From: Labilibaculum antarcticum
GTDB lineage: Bacteria; Bacteroidota; Bacteroidia; Bacteroidales; Marinifilaceae
Direction of reading: 5' to 3'
Assembly: GCF_002356295.1 (NCBI RefSeq)
Contig: NZ_AP018042.1
Span: forward strand, 4,496,361 to 4,560,360
Length of the DNA stretch: 64,000 nt
Part shown: positions 17,240 through 25,349 of the stretch, piece by piece
How positions within the stretch are numbered: the first letter of the stretch is position 1
Layout: each line of letters starts with the position of its first letter
Notes under the pieces: model-generated
What the model saw: the letters and a program-made list of their open reading frames with translations, nothing else
Database searches by the model: none
Told to the model about the DNA's origin: nothing
Position numbers and translations under genes: made by a program

Positions 17240-17782
17240 TTAATAGTGCCTTGGGTCGTCTTCTACAATTGCATAATGATAGTTGTCTATCCATTCTCCC
17301 CTAATCGGAAGAATTTTTCTTCTTAATCCTTCTCTTGTCATTCCGCATTTTTCTAATATACGTACTGATTTGATGTTTTCTGTTGCAACTCCAGCTTCTA
17401 CTTTATGAAGATGAAATTTATCAAAACCTGCTCTTATCAATTCTTTTGAAATTTCCGTTCCATATCCATTACCCCAATAATTTGGATGTAATTCATAATA
17501 AATCTCACCTAATTTAAATCTGTCCAGTGATAATGATATCCCTGCTAATCCAATAAAAGAATTTGAATCTTTAGTTATTATTTTCCAATTGTATGATTTT
17601 CTGTTTTTTTCAGTCTGTACTTTAATCATTGAATTAACTCTTTCTCTTGTCTCTTCAATGTTTTTTGGAATTCCTAGAGTGCCAAATTCATCAACTTCCA
17701 GGCTTGAATGCATCTGATGAATAATTTCTAAATCATCAACTGAAATTTCCTTGAAAATTAATCTTTCTGAGTATAATTCCAT
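17240..17782 (-). CDS. GNAT-family N-acetyltransferase (RimJ/RimL-like)
   Basis: This 180-residue acetyl-CoA-dependent acetyltransferase begins LYSERLIFKEISVDDLE, the RimJ/RimL-type start. The acetyl-CoA pyrophosphate loop is in YYELHPNYWGNGYGTEISK and is followed by the typical HKVEAGVATENIKSVRILEKCGM. The substrate may be a protein N-terminus or a small amine; this cannot be decided. It lies just outside the cassette-like array, and I find no convincing complementary boxes around it. Confidence 0.85.
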   Translation of the reverse strand: MELYSERLIFKEISVDDLEIIHQMHSSLEVDEFGTLGIPKNIEETRERVNSMIKVQTEKNRKSYNWKIITKDSNSFIGLAGISLSLDRFKLGEIYYELHPNYWGNGYGTEISKELIRAGFDKFHLHKVEAGVATENIKSVRILEKCGMTREGLRRKILPIRGEWIDNYHYAIVEDDPRHY

Positions 17783-17963
17783 AAGTTCTTATTTATCAGT
17801 GTCTCGGTATAACCGCCAAGGGGTGGCTGTCTAATAATCTAAATAAACTGACTTAAATCCAAAATGGGCTATGCACTTATGCAGCATAGGTTTTGCACCT
17901 GCGTACACAAGTAATACAGCAAAAGCAATAAAAATTAATTTTGCCTGACATCTTTAACATTTT

Positions 17964-18563
17964 CTAATTATCGCTATTCCCTGTTTCTTGTTTTTCATAG
18001 ATATCAGAAACACCACCAGAAATAATAAACTTCATAACAACTGCCGGATTTATATCTAGTGGCCTTACCTGGGTTTTAGGAACAATGAACAACTCTCCTG
18101 AGAAATTATAAGAATGAGGGAAATATACCGCAACCTTATCTTTCTCATCTATTTTGCTTAAATCTTCGGCTGTTAGGAAGCCCAATTTTTCCAGATTAGA
18201 GATTGGATTTACCAATACAAGAACTGGTTTGTTAAATTTTTTTTCTTTTCCTACAAATGCTGAGAAAAGATCATTTAATGCTGAATAGATCAATTTTAAT
18301 AAAGGAGCTTTTTCAAGTAAACGTTTAAACAAGATTTTGAATGGTTGGGCAAATATGCTCCTGCCAATTATTCCAATTAATACCAGAAAGAAGAAAATCA
18401 CAATGAGTCCTAATCCTGGGATGTCTATTTTAAGGAAGTTCTCCAGGACATCATCCAGTAAACTATTTGTAAAATTGAAAACCACATAAATTATGTATGC
18501 CGTAATTCCAATGGGTGCAGTATACAGCAAGCCTTGCAGGAAATAATTCATTAATTTTTTCAT
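17964..18563 (-). CDS. DUF502 family membrane protein
   Basis: This 199-residue inner-membrane protein of unknown function shows the DUF502 pattern: an N-terminal helix (GLLYTAPIGITAYIIYVVF), a second helix near 48-68 (LGLIVIFFFLVLIGIIGRSI), then a soluble domain with YSALNDLFSAFVGKEKKF and VYFPHSYNFSGELFIVPK. Length is normal for the family. The gene is monocistronic and appears to belong to the backbone flanking the cassette-like array. Confidence 0.88.
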   Translation of the reverse strand: MKKLMNYFLQGLLYTAPIGITAYIIYVVFNFTNSLLDDVLENFLKIDIPGLGLIVIFFFLVLIGIIGRSIFAQPFKILFKRLLEKAPLLKLIYSALNDLFSAFVGKEKKFNKPVLVLVNPISNLEKLGFLTAEDLSKIDEKDKVAVYFPHSYNFSGELFIVPKTQVRPLDINPAVVMKFIISGGVSDIYEKQETGNSDN

Positions 18564-18617
18564 AAGGCAAAAATATTAAAAAATAAAGTGTTTTCTCTGA
18601 TAATGTAATAGTCTTAT

Positions 18618-18706
18618 AAATTTACTTATTTATATTTTGAGCAAGACCATTTTTAAATCACGAACACTTTTAAAATAGAGTAGTAACTTCACATGGCTTG
18701 CTGGTG
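18618..18706. repeat. Remnant of the attC-like repeat
   Basis: Bases 18618-18648 match the centre of the 195-bp repeats (TTTACTTATTTATATTTTG, then AGCAAGAC) and 18695-18706 match GGCTTGCTGGTG, with extra sequence between. The outer boxes are lost. A perfect hairpin CCGCTAGG/CCTAGCGG lies just beyond, near 18735-18757. It marks the low-coordinate edge of the array. Confidence 0.6.
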
Positions 18707-18818
18707 GTTATTAAAAGTGGTGTGAGAGGTTTTCCGCTAGGCTAAGAACCTAGCGGCAGCTTACTTGATTAGGCACTTTTTTATCTGAATTGTTTCATAG
18801 CTATTGTAAATTTCAAAT

Positions 18819-19259
18819 TCAATTTCGTATCATATATATGTGCGGAATACCATCTTCAATATATCCTTCGCCTATTTGCTTAAATTCGTGACTTTCATAG
18901 AATTTTTTCAGATATGTTTGAGCACCAATTTTTATAGTTGATTTATTAAATTTTTCTTGAATAGCTTTTATTGAAAAACATATTAGATCGTGTCCGTAAC
19001 CAAATTCTCTTTCTGATTTTTTTATCAATACTCTTCCTATACTTGCATATTTGTAATAGTCGTTAGCATTAAATAATCGTGTATAAGCTATAATGTTTCC
19101 GTCTTTCTTTCCTAAAACATGTAATGCTTTGTGGTCTTTTCCGTCTGTGTCTAGATATACGCAATTTTGTTCTACCACAAATATTTCTGAACGTAATTGT
19201 AATATTTCATACAATTCTTCTAGGGTAAGTTCTGAAAAAGTTTTTACTTCTAAAATCAT
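18819..19259 (-). CDS. elaA: ElaA-like GNAT acetyltransferase
   Basis: This 146-residue protein matches the ElaA branch of GNAT acetyltransferases: LYEILQLRSEIFVVEQNCVY near residue 14, DGKDHKALHVLG, then YASIGRVLIKKSEREFGYGH (acetyl-CoA loop) and FYESHEFKQIGEGYIEDGIPH. Substrate unknown. It lies inside the repeat-rich array; upstream, a CATCCTAAC box (19291-19299) could be a cassette start, but no matching downstream box was found, so its cassette status is unclear. Confidence 0.85.
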   Translation of the reverse strand: MILEVKTFSELTLEELYEILQLRSEIFVVEQNCVYLDTDGKDHKALHVLGKKDGNIIAYTRLFNANDYYKYASIGRVLIKKSEREFGYGHDLICFSIKAIQEKFNKSTIKIGAQTYLKKFYESHEFKQIGEGYIEDGIPHIYMIRN

Positions 19260-19695
19260 AAATTATTAGTTAATTAAATTGTTTCTAATTCATCCTAACG
19301 TATAGTATATTATCTATAATACTTCAGTTAATCTTTATTAAAAATTTTATATACTGTTTTCATACTAAATTAATGTCTTTGGTTGCGGTGAATTATACTT
19401 AACTGATTATGTCTGTATTGTAAGTGAATTGAAAATCCTATTATCTCAACTCATCACAAAGCCTATTTTTTCACAATATAATTCTCTTTAATGTCAAAGC
19501 GGAATTTCCAGAACCTATTAAATTCTCTAATATCTCACTTTGGCTATATTTTTTTACTATTTTGGAAAACCTTGAATTTTCTTTTTTAAAATAAAAAATA
19601 ACCTAATATATTCTATCAGCCAAAACATGCTATTTAAAATAAATTATCAGTTACCTTTCTATTTAATAGATTATTTCAAGGCTCTATCGTAATTG
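19260..19695. other. Gene-free AT-rich stretch
   Basis: No frame of convincing coding character is seen on either strand. The only structured piece is near 19293-19329, where AAC...GTT ends and GTAT/ATAC arms suggest a short decayed palindrome of the attC-like kind. It may be a cassette whose gene has decayed. Confidence 0.4.
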
Positions 19696-19894
19696 TGCCA
19701 ACGACGGTTTTGCTAAATTTCTTGGGCGATTTAAAGTAATTTCCTTATCAATGCGCTAAGTAAGCAAGCCGATTAAATTTACTTATTTATAGTAGGAGCA
19801 AGACAAATTTTATTGGCTTGCTGGTGTTTCTTAATTGCACTAAACATTCAAACTGCTCGTCAACGCCCATGATAATTTAGCTTTTGTTAGCTAC
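19696..19894. repeat. attC-like repeat A
   Basis: This is the lowest full copy of the 195-bp palindromic repeat. Blocks: GCTAAATTTCTTGGGCG near 19712, AGTAAGCAAGCC near 19760, GGCTTGCTGGTG near 19815, and GCCCATGATAATTTAGC near 19865, closing with GTTAGCTAC (19886-19894). That end box is the exact complement of GTAGCTAAC at 20423-20431 across the neighbouring gene. The left outer box is altered (AACGACGG rather than AACGG). Confidence 0.8.
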
Positions 19895-20406
19895 TGTTTT
19901 TTCATTTTAAACACTCCTAAATCTCCAGGATAATAGGACTTATAACCACCAAGAATCACTGTTTTAGAATTATTTGAAACTCCTAAATATTCAATTATTT
20001 GCCCAGAGCTGTCAATAAACTTTGCTTTAAAACTTAACTGTCTTTTATCCTGAGCATTGATTTTATTATCTCCAGTTGTTGAATTGACATCATCAAAAAA
20101 GCATATAAGCTTGATCTCTTTTGTTGATCCAGTTTTATAAATACTCCAGATGTCATAATAAATTAATGCATCGACTTTAAATTCTTTATTTTGTGGTAAT
20201 GTGTCTGGCATGCTAACAACTAACCGACCTTTAATGGATCCTAAATTTTCGCTTTGCCATGTACCACTCCATTCGCAATCTTTATACTTATCAGGTAGAG
20301 AATTAACAAAAGTGAGTCTGTTAAAAAAAATAAACAATAACCCAATAATAAAAATAAGTCCAGTAACTTTTGAAATTACATTAAATAGATTTTTTAGGTG
20401 TTTCAT
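19891..20406 (-). CDS. Hypothetical cassette protein with one membrane helix
   Basis: I do not recognise the family. The 171-residue product has one N-terminal hydrophobic helix (about residues 13-30, VTGLIFIIGLLFIFFNRL) and an exported domain with CEWSGTWQSENLGSIKGRL. The segment reads like a small beta-rich domain. Its TAG stop (19891-19893) lies inside the terminal box of repeat A, and its unit is bounded by GTTAGCTAC/GTAGCTAAC. It is read in the same direction as all other genes of the array. Confidence 0.75.
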   Translation of the reverse strand: MKHLKNLFNVISKVTGLIFIIGLLFIFFNRLTFVNSLPDKYKDCEWSGTWQSENLGSIKGRLVVSMPDTLPQNKEFKVDALIYYDIWSIYKTGSTKEIKLICFFDDVNSTTGDNKINAQDKRQLSFKAKFIDSSGQIIEYLGVSNNSKTVILGGYKSYYPGDLGVFKMKKQ

Positions 20407-20422
20407 ATCTGTCTATAAAATT

Positions 20423-20450
20423 GTAGCTAACGGCAGTTTGTCTAAAAACT
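20423..20450. repeat. Cassette box plus short hairpin (deleted attC-like site)
   Basis: GTAGCTAAC (20423-20431) closes the unit of the 19891-20406 gene. The following bases contain CAGTTTG and CAAACTG as an inverted repeat, resembling the inner GAGCAGTTTGAAAGTTTAG part of the full repeats. It is probably a site that has lost most of its length. Confidence 0.5.
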
Positions 20451-20520
20451 AATCAAACTGCTCAATTAAGTCTTAAATATAGCGGTTTTAAGCATACATA
20501 AAAATTGAAAATCCTTTTAT

Positions 20521-20790
20521 TTGGAAATAGAATTGAGGTTCTTATTTGGGCCACTTTTAATTCTAACAGTAACATTAATTCAAGGAAATAAGATAATCGT
20601 TGTAAAGCTTATTTTAGGAAGGTTTTCAGATCAACAAAGTAAAGCACATGTTGCCTGTGCCTATAATCTTAAAAAACTGCTGAAATTTGCTCGTAAAAAG
20701 ACTAAGATAATGGTTAATCAGGCCATTACCTGTTTTTCTATTGTAATGAATCAATTTGGCTCATTTAATTCCTTTTTAAGGCTTCAATAA
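20521..20790 (+). pseudogene. Possible C-terminal remnant of a transposase
   Basis: The plus-strand frame from 20521 encodes 89 residues including HVACAYNLKKLLKF, which resembles the C-terminal AxxYNLKR-like end of IS1182-type transposases. Upstream catalytic parts are absent and the frame starts without a clear ribosome site. It could equally be a chance open frame; support is weak. It is the only plus-strand candidate in the array. Confidence 0.25.
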
Positions 20791-20815
20791 TTTTAAGTTT
20801 CGGGATTATTAAGCT

Positions 20816-20864
20816 AAAAAAGGAAGCTTTAAAAGCTCGCTAATTAGCAAACTTTTAAAGCTCC
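20816..20864 (-). terminator. Hairpin terminator downstream of the 20884-21696 gene
   Basis: GGAAGCTTTAAAAG (from 20822) and CTTTTAAAGCTCC (to 20864) pair over 13 bp with one bulge. The minus strand has six T just beyond (20821-20816), and the plus strand has a T-rich tail, so it may work in both directions. Confidence 0.65.
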
Positions 20865-20883
20865 CATCTTATTTTTAGAAATA

Positions 20884-21696
20884 TTATTTGGTTGTGCAAC
20901 GGTTACTTTTGTTACCCACTGTATTTTCTTTTTCAAATAATTCATAATATTTTAAAGCATCTCGATAAATTGGTACTAAGTAGCCATCAAAAGGTCCAAT
21001 AGATTTAAATTCTTTTGAATATTTTTCAGGATTTTTTACTGCTTGAATAAAATTATAGTCAATCAAATAATCAGGATAGTTTATTTTTCCTTTCGTGTCG
21101 TTCTTCATCCTATCAATTTCCGATTTGAAATGTTTTAAGAAATCTTGATTATAGGAGTCAACTGGTAATACGAATGAACTATCTGTTTTTATTAATCCAT
21201 TTTGCTCAAAAATTCTTATTGAAAGAACTTCTGTCCATTCATATTTTAAACTTGTATCTCTTGGCATTTTCTTGAGTCGAACAATTTCTAATTCTTCCGG
21301 TTTTGGTTTAATTATGTCCAAATAATATTCCCCATCCATAAATATTGAGGTGGGCTCAGAACCCGAACAATTAAACACTACAAATCCACTCACATAGAAA
21401 CTTGAATCAGGAAGAATTTCCCCAAGTGTAATTTTGTCTTCATATTCACCACGATATCCACAAACAATGATTTTTGAATTTCCAATTTTGTGAGTTAACA
21501 ATGGTGGTTCATCTTTTTGTGAAAAGGCATAGTCAATGCATCCGCATTCATTTACTTTTTCCAATTCTTTTTCTACTATAGTCGTGTCAATAGAAACCGC
21601 TGTGATATTATCGGTTTTTACAACTTCTTCTTTCTTTGAGTTTTTGTAATTACAACTCAGAATAGAAATAATTAATAATAATAATAATTGTCTCAT
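20884..21696 (-). CDS. Hypothetical lipoprotein, cassette gene
   Basis: No family recognised. The 270-residue product has a lipoprotein signal (MRQLLLLLIISILSC, lipobox Cys about 15), then an acidic linker and an extracellular or periplasmic domain with ECGCIDYAFSQKDEPPLL. The last 14 residues are translated from a collapsed attC-like site (20891-20919), so the normal C-terminus was probably near the box GTGGGTAAC. Its unit is bounded by GTTACCCAC (20911-20919) and GTGGGTAAC (21713-21721). Start at the ATG before MRQLL is clear. Confidence 0.75.
   Translation of the reverse strand: MRQLLLLLIISILSCNYKNSKKEEVVKTDNITAVSIDTTIVEKELEKVNECGCIDYAFSQKDEPPLLTHKIGNSKIIVCGYRGEYEDKITLGEILPDSSFYVSGFVVFNCSGSEPTSIFMDGEYYLDIIKPKPEELEIVRLKKMPRDTSLKYEWTEVLSIRIFEQNGLIKTDSSFVLPVDSYNQDFLKHFKSEIDRMKNDTKGKINYPDYLIDYNFIQAVKNPEKYSKEFKSIGPFDGYLVPIYRDALKYYELFEKENTVGNKSNRCTTK
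20891..20919. repeat. Collapsed attC-like site
   Basis: Read on the plus strand, GTTGTGCAACGG is followed almost at once by TTACTTTTGTTACCCAC. Full copies begin AACGG and end CTTTTGTT, so about 170 bp of the palindrome are missing. The box GTTACCCAC pairs with GTGGGTAAC at 21713-21721. Confidence 0.6.
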
Positions 21697-21712
21697 TTTC
21701 TTTTTTAATATG

Positions 21713-21911
21713 GTGGGTAACGGTCTTGCTAAGTTTCTTGGGCGAATTAAAGTAATTACCTTATCAAAGTGCTAAGTAAGCAAGCCGATTAAATTTACTT
21801 ATTTATATTTTGAGCAAGACAAGTTTAATTGGCTTGCTGGTGTTTGTTAATTGCTCTAAGCTTTCAAACTGCTCATCAACGCCCATGATAATTTAGCTTT
21901 TGTTGTGGTGC
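21713..21911. repeat. attC-like repeat B
   Basis: Full copy, 199 bp: left box GTGGGTAAC (21713-21721), then GGTCTTGCTAAG, TTGGGCG, AGCAAGCC, GGCTTGCTGGTG, CGCCCATGATAATTTAGC and right box GTTGTGGTGC (21902-21911). The left box belongs to the unit on its right side and the right box to the unit on its left, as in integrated cassettes. Confidence 0.85.
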
Positions 21912-21916
21912 GTAAT

Positions 21917-22501
21917 TCAAATCTTAATGTCTAGAATTTCCCAGTTACTCTTTCTTTTCCTTAATATTATTACGGTACTATTTCTCCAAAATGATTTTTC
22001 GTCTCCGTTTATGCTATAATATTCTATTTCAACATGACAGTTCTTTTTGTTCGAGAAGTCTAATTTATTAATCCTAATTCCATCAATCATTTCCTGTCCA
22101 CCAATCCATTTATAAGAATTGTCAAATCCACAATCAATATCCTCGTAGGCAAAAATATCGTCAAAACTTAAAAATTCTTCCTTTGTAATCTTCTTAAGAT
22201 TCTCTTCGCAGTTTTTGTAGTTTGCGATTTCGCGTGATATAAGTTGTTCAGAAAAATGATATATCCGAAGGTTAGTCAAGTATCTGGTTAGATCTAAACG
22301 AACAATGTCATTACTGTCAATTACGAAAACAGGTCTGTTTTCTTCATTTTCTTCACTTCTAGTTGAATGAATATACCATTCATAGAATTCAGTAATTGTC
22401 TTTGTGACTAAAACAGTATCAGATTTGGCTTCCTGCCCATAAACTTTTAAGCATGAAAATAAAATCAAAAATGATATAAATAATTTGCTTATTTTCTTCA
22501 T
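21917..22501 (-). CDS. Hypothetical exported protein, cassette gene
   Basis: No family recognised. The 194-residue product has a signal peptide (MKKISKLFISFLILFSCLKV) that could be cut after VYG-Q or act as a lipoprotein signal at Cys17. The mature part has EWYIHSTRSEENEENRP and ends NWEILDIKI; two regions alternate charged and aromatic residues as in small NTF2-like or DUF3828-like folds, but this is only a resemblance. Unit boxes are GTTGTGGTGC and GCACCACAAC, 10 bp, perfect complements. Confidence 0.75.
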   Translation of the reverse strand: MKKISKLFISFLILFSCLKVYGQEAKSDTVLVTKTITEFYEWYIHSTRSEENEENRPVFVIDSNDIVRLDLTRYLTNLRIYHFSEQLISREIANYKNCEENLKKITKEEFLSFDDIFAYEDIDCGFDNSYKWIGGQEMIDGIRINKLDFSNKKNCHVEIEYYSINGDEKSFWRNSTVIILRKRKSNWEILDIKI

Positions 22502-22523
22502 AATATGTCGTTATTCAGTTTAT

Positions 22524-22717
22524 GCACCACAACGGTCTTGCTAAGTTTCGTGGGCGATTAAAAGAGTAATCTTATCAATGCGCCAAGTAAGCAAGCCGAG
22601 TAAAATTGTTTATATTTTTAAGCAACCACATTTAATTGGCTTGCTGGTGTTTGTTAATTGTACTAAACTTTCAAACTACTCATCAACGCCCATGATAATT
22701 TAGCTTTTGTTGTGGCG
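22524..22717. repeat. attC-like repeat C
   Basis: Full copy, 194 bp, from box GCACCACAAC (22524-22533) to box GTTGTGGCG (22709-22717), with the same internal palindromic blocks as repeat B. It shares with E and F a shorter AT-rich centre (ATTAAAAGAGTAATCTTATC near 22560). Confidence 0.85.
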
Positions 22718-22733
22718 TCGTTGTTTCTATCTT

Positions 22734-23267
22734 TTAATTCTTTCCAAATAGTCGTACCCATTCACTGGTAGTCATTTGTCTAAGAGAAATTTCTTTCTTT
22801 GATTTATCTATTATTGATTTCTGCTTCTCCAAGTCAAATAAGAATTTATCATGTATTTCATTCTCGACTTTGACTAATCCTTCGTTGTCAAAATATGCAT
22901 CAATTCTGTGTCTTAAAATACTATCTACAATCACTTTCTCAGTGTATTTAATCAGTCTGTGTTCACTGAAATAAAATTTCTCATTTTTTGTTCTGTTTTG
23001 TTTTGCATAAAAGAATTCATTTTCAGTTGATAAAATCAAAGAGTCAGAATAAACAATATTAGAATAAAAGCCTCCAACGTGTTTTTCAAAAAACATCCAT
23101 TTCTTCTTCGTTAATTCTCCATCTTCGTGTAGTCTTTGATACTCTGGATTATTGTCAATATCATTTGCAATCTTGTCAATTTTAGAAACTAGTAAAGAAT
23201 CTGATTCCTGTGCAATCAAATTTATAGATAATGCAAATCCAAAAATTAATAAGATCAAATGCTTCAT
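22734..23267 (-). CDS. Hypothetical exported protein, cassette gene
   Basis: No family recognised. The 177-residue product has a signal peptide (MKHLILLIFGFALSINLIAQ) with a type I cleavage site after Ala-Gln. The mature part is highly charged, with helices containing KIANDIDNNPEYQRLHEDG and a KKEISLRQMTTSEWVRLFGK tail. Its unit is bounded by CGCCACAAC and GTTGTGGCG, and it is the only unit flanked by two different kinds of repeat (C and the 135-bp type). Confidence 0.75.
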   Translation of the reverse strand: MKHLILLIFGFALSINLIAQESDSLLVSKIDKIANDIDNNPEYQRLHEDGELTKKKWMFFEKHVGGFYSNIVYSDSLILSTENEFFYAKQNRTKNEKFYFSEHRLIKYTEKVIVDSILRHRIDAYFDNEGLVKVENEIHDKFLFDLEKQKSIIDKSKKEISLRQMTTSEWVRLFGKN

Positions 23268-23284
23268 GTTAGTCTATTTTCAAT

Positions 23285-23419
23285 GCGCCACAACGGTAAG
23301 TATATGCAAAGTAGGCGATTGCGGGCTTCAAGCTTATCAAACCGTTGAGAAGTTGAAGCGGGCTACAACCCTTGAATTTACTACTGTCACGCCTATTTTG
23401 TATATACATTGTTGTGTGC
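23285..23419. repeat. attC-like repeat of a second, shorter type
   Basis: This 135-bp site begins GCGCCACAAC (23285-23294) and ends GTTGTGTGC (23411-23419). Its arms are unrelated in sequence to the 195-bp type: AAGTATATGCAAAGTAGGCG near 23299 pairs imperfectly with CGCCTATTTTGTATATACATT near 23390. The outer boxes follow the same cassette logic, which shows that the boxes, not one repeat family, define the units. Confidence 0.75.
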
Positions 23420-23438
23420 TGGCCTTTATTGTTTCTAA

Positions 23439-23909
23439 TCAATTTATTTCTACAATTGCTCCTTTATCAGGGCTTAATTTCATTAAATAATAATCAAAGA
23501 TTGCACAATTTTCCTGTCTAAATTTAATCTCTGTTGGTATTTCTCTTTCGTCAACAGGCAAGTTTGTGTCAAATCGGTATTTTACTGTGTCTAATTTGTT
23601 CTCAATTATAATAGACTTATCTACAACAATATCCCAACCTTGATTTTCCAACCAACAAATCCAAACTCCATCTCCAAGTTCTGTTATTTTACTAATATCA
23701 AGTTTTACAAAATTCGTATCAGGAACCTTATCATAATCACCTGCGATAACATATCGTAAGGTATCTTTTGTCAGAACGGTCACGCAATTGTCTTTGTCCA
23801 ATGAATAGAATTTAATCTTGCTGCCTCTTGAGCAAGAAAAGGAAATCATTAGAATTAAAAATCCTATAATGATTTTAAGCTTGGTTCTTTTTTTAGTCAT
23901 GTGATTCAT
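23439..23909 (-). CDS. Hypothetical lipoprotein, second gene of a two-gene cassette
   Basis: No family recognised. The 156-residue product has a lipoprotein signal with lipobox ISFSC (Cys about 26) and a short acidic mature domain with DGVWICWLENQGWDIVVDK. It starts inside the end of the 23893-24333 gene (17-bp overlap), so the two are translated together and move as one unit bounded by GCACACAAC and GTTGTGTGC. Confidence 0.72.
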   Translation of the reverse strand: MNHMTKKRTKLKIIIGFLILMISFSCSRGSKIKFYSLDKDNCVTVLTKDTLRYVIAGDYDKVPDTNFVKLDISKITELGDGVWICWLENQGWDIVVDKSIIIENKLDTVKYRFDTNLPVDEREIPTEIKFRQENCAIFDYYLMKLSPDKGAIVEIN

Positions 23910-24333
23910 TAAACTTAGCGGTCAAATTAACGGTATCAATCTTTGCTGAATATGCATCCCTTTTGAAATCATTTTGAAAAATGTATCCAGAATCTGTCTT
24001 TGCCCAAACAGCTTTTAAATCACCATGGTCTAAAAACATATCTTGTTGCACATAGTCAGTAACAAAAACTCTTGGATTGAAATATTTTGAACTTCTTATA
24101 CTATGGGTCAAGTCCGACATTTGTTTTTCACTCAACTTTATTTCATAAATAATCGCGAAGTCCTGCCACATATCTTGGTATTCATCTTTAAGTATCTCCA
24201 CATTCTTAGGAATCTCAATATCAAGTGTCTTTGAAAATCTCTTTTGACTTGAAGTGCGATAATTACATTGAGTCAACAGCATAATCGCCAAGCAAATTAG
24301 TAAGTATTTAGATTTCAATTTTATCATAATCAT
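23893..24333 (-). CDS. Hypothetical lipoprotein, first gene of a two-gene cassette
   Basis: No family recognised. The 146-residue product has a lipoprotein signal (LLICLAIMLLTQC, Cys about 23). The mature region reads EILKDEYQDMWQDFAIIYEI and FQNDFKRDAYSAKIDTVNL, compatible with a small periplasmic domain. A second ATG at codon 3 is possible. It overlaps the following lipoprotein gene, suggesting a functional pair. Confidence 0.72.
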   Translation of the reverse strand: MIMIKLKSKYLLICLAIMLLTQCNYRTSSQKRFSKTLDIEIPKNVEILKDEYQDMWQDFAIIYEIKLSEKQMSDLTHSIRSSKYFNPRVFVTDYVQQDMFLDHGDLKAVWAKTDSGYIFQNDFKRDAYSAKIDTVNLTAKFNESHD

Positions 24334-24363
24334 TTAGTTCGTAGTTGTCGGTCTGCGTGGCTT

Positions 24364-24561
24364 GCACACAACGGTCTTGCTAAGTTTCGTGGGCGATTTA
24401 AAGTAATTTCCTTATCAATGCGCTAAGTAAGCAAGCCGATTAAATTTACTTATTTATATTTTGAGCAAGACAAATTTACAAGGCTTGCTGGTGTTTCTTA
24501 AATGTACTAAACTTTCAAACTGCTCATCAACGCCCATGACAATTTAGCTTTTGTTAGGCAT
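24364..24561. repeat. attC-like repeat D
   Basis: Full copy, 198 bp, from GCACACAAC (24364-24372) to GTTAGGCAT (24553-24561). The right end box contains GTTAGGC, a perfect match to the integron core consensus GTTRRRY. Closest to A and B in its centre (TTTACTTATTTATATTTTG). Confidence 0.87.
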
Positions 24562-24580
24562 TGTAGCATTGTCAAATAGT

Positions 24581-25099
24581 TTATTTAATGATTGATTCAA
24601 AACATGATATATTATCTATACAATAATAATCATCTGAACCAGCTGTAATAATAAATTTTATCAATTGATTATATTCAAAACCGTTTTCAGTTTTTGTAAT
24701 TATTGCATATAATATTTCGTTCGATTCAAGTTCAATTTTTAAATTCATATACCATTCAATTGTCCCAGTTTCATACTTGCATATTTTACCTTTCTGAATT
24801 GTTTCAAGAAATAGTTTGATATTATCAGGGTTTTCAATTGCAAAATCAGAATATTCATTAAAATTATCATTAGGATCATAAATACTACTAATTGTCACTT
24901 TTTTAATTTCAAGTGTGCTCAAGTTCATAATGTTTTCTGCATTCTTCTTGCTGATTTGAAAACCAACTCCACCAATCGAAATCAATAATCCTAATATTAT
25001 GATTGGTATACCTATTTTATGATGAAATGAATACCCACGATAAAATTTGTACATCATTAAGCCAAATCCTGCAATAAATAATCCAATAAATATTACCAT
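24581..25099 (-). CDS. Hypothetical membrane protein, cassette gene
   Basis: No family recognised. The 172-residue product has two N-terminal transmembrane helices (MVIFIGLFIAGFGLMMYKFY and IPIIILGLLISIGGVGFQI) and a soluble C-terminal domain with CKYETGTIEWYMNLKIELES and DDYYCIDNISCFESI. It resembles small inner-membrane proteins with an extracytoplasmic ligand domain. Its boxes are ATGCCTAAC and GTTAGGCAT, 9 bp, perfect complements. Confidence 0.75.
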   Translation of the reverse strand: MVIFIGLFIAGFGLMMYKFYRGYSFHHKIGIPIIILGLLISIGGVGFQISKKNAENIMNLSTLEIKKVTISSIYDPNDNFNEYSDFAIENPDNIKLFLETIQKGKICKYETGTIEWYMNLKIELESNEILYAIITKTENGFEYNQLIKFIITAGSDDYYCIDNISCFESIIK

Positions 25100-25140
25100 T
25101 TCTCAATTATATGGTTTAGTGAAAAATCGCTTCCGCTATT

Positions 25141-25333
25141 ATGCCTAACGGTCTTGCTAAGTTTCGTGGGCGATTAAAAGAGTAATCTTATCAAACCGCC
25201 AAGTAAGCAAGCCGAGTGAAATTGTTTATATTTTGAACAAACCAATTTTAATTGGCTTGTTGGTGTTTCTTAATTGAACTAAACTTTCAAACGACTCATC
25301 AACGCCCATGATAATTTAGCTTTTGTTATGCGC
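25141..25333. repeat. attC-like repeat E
   Basis: Full copy, 193 bp, from ATGCCTAAC (25141-25149) to GTTATGCGC (25325-25333). GCCTAAC matches the RYYYAAC core consensus of integron attC sites. The two arms read AAC-GGTCTT-GCTAAG and AAC-AAAA-GCTAAA inward: paired outer box, unpaired spacer, paired inner box, then a bubble and the TGGGCG/CGCCCA stem. Confidence 0.87.
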
Positions 25334-25349
25334 TGGCAATACTAATTTC

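Noticed and set aside
17783-17963. GNAT gene at 17240-17782 as a further cassette
   Set aside because: A GGTATAAC-like box exists upstream, but no complementary box was found downstream and the intergenic sequence does not match the repeats.
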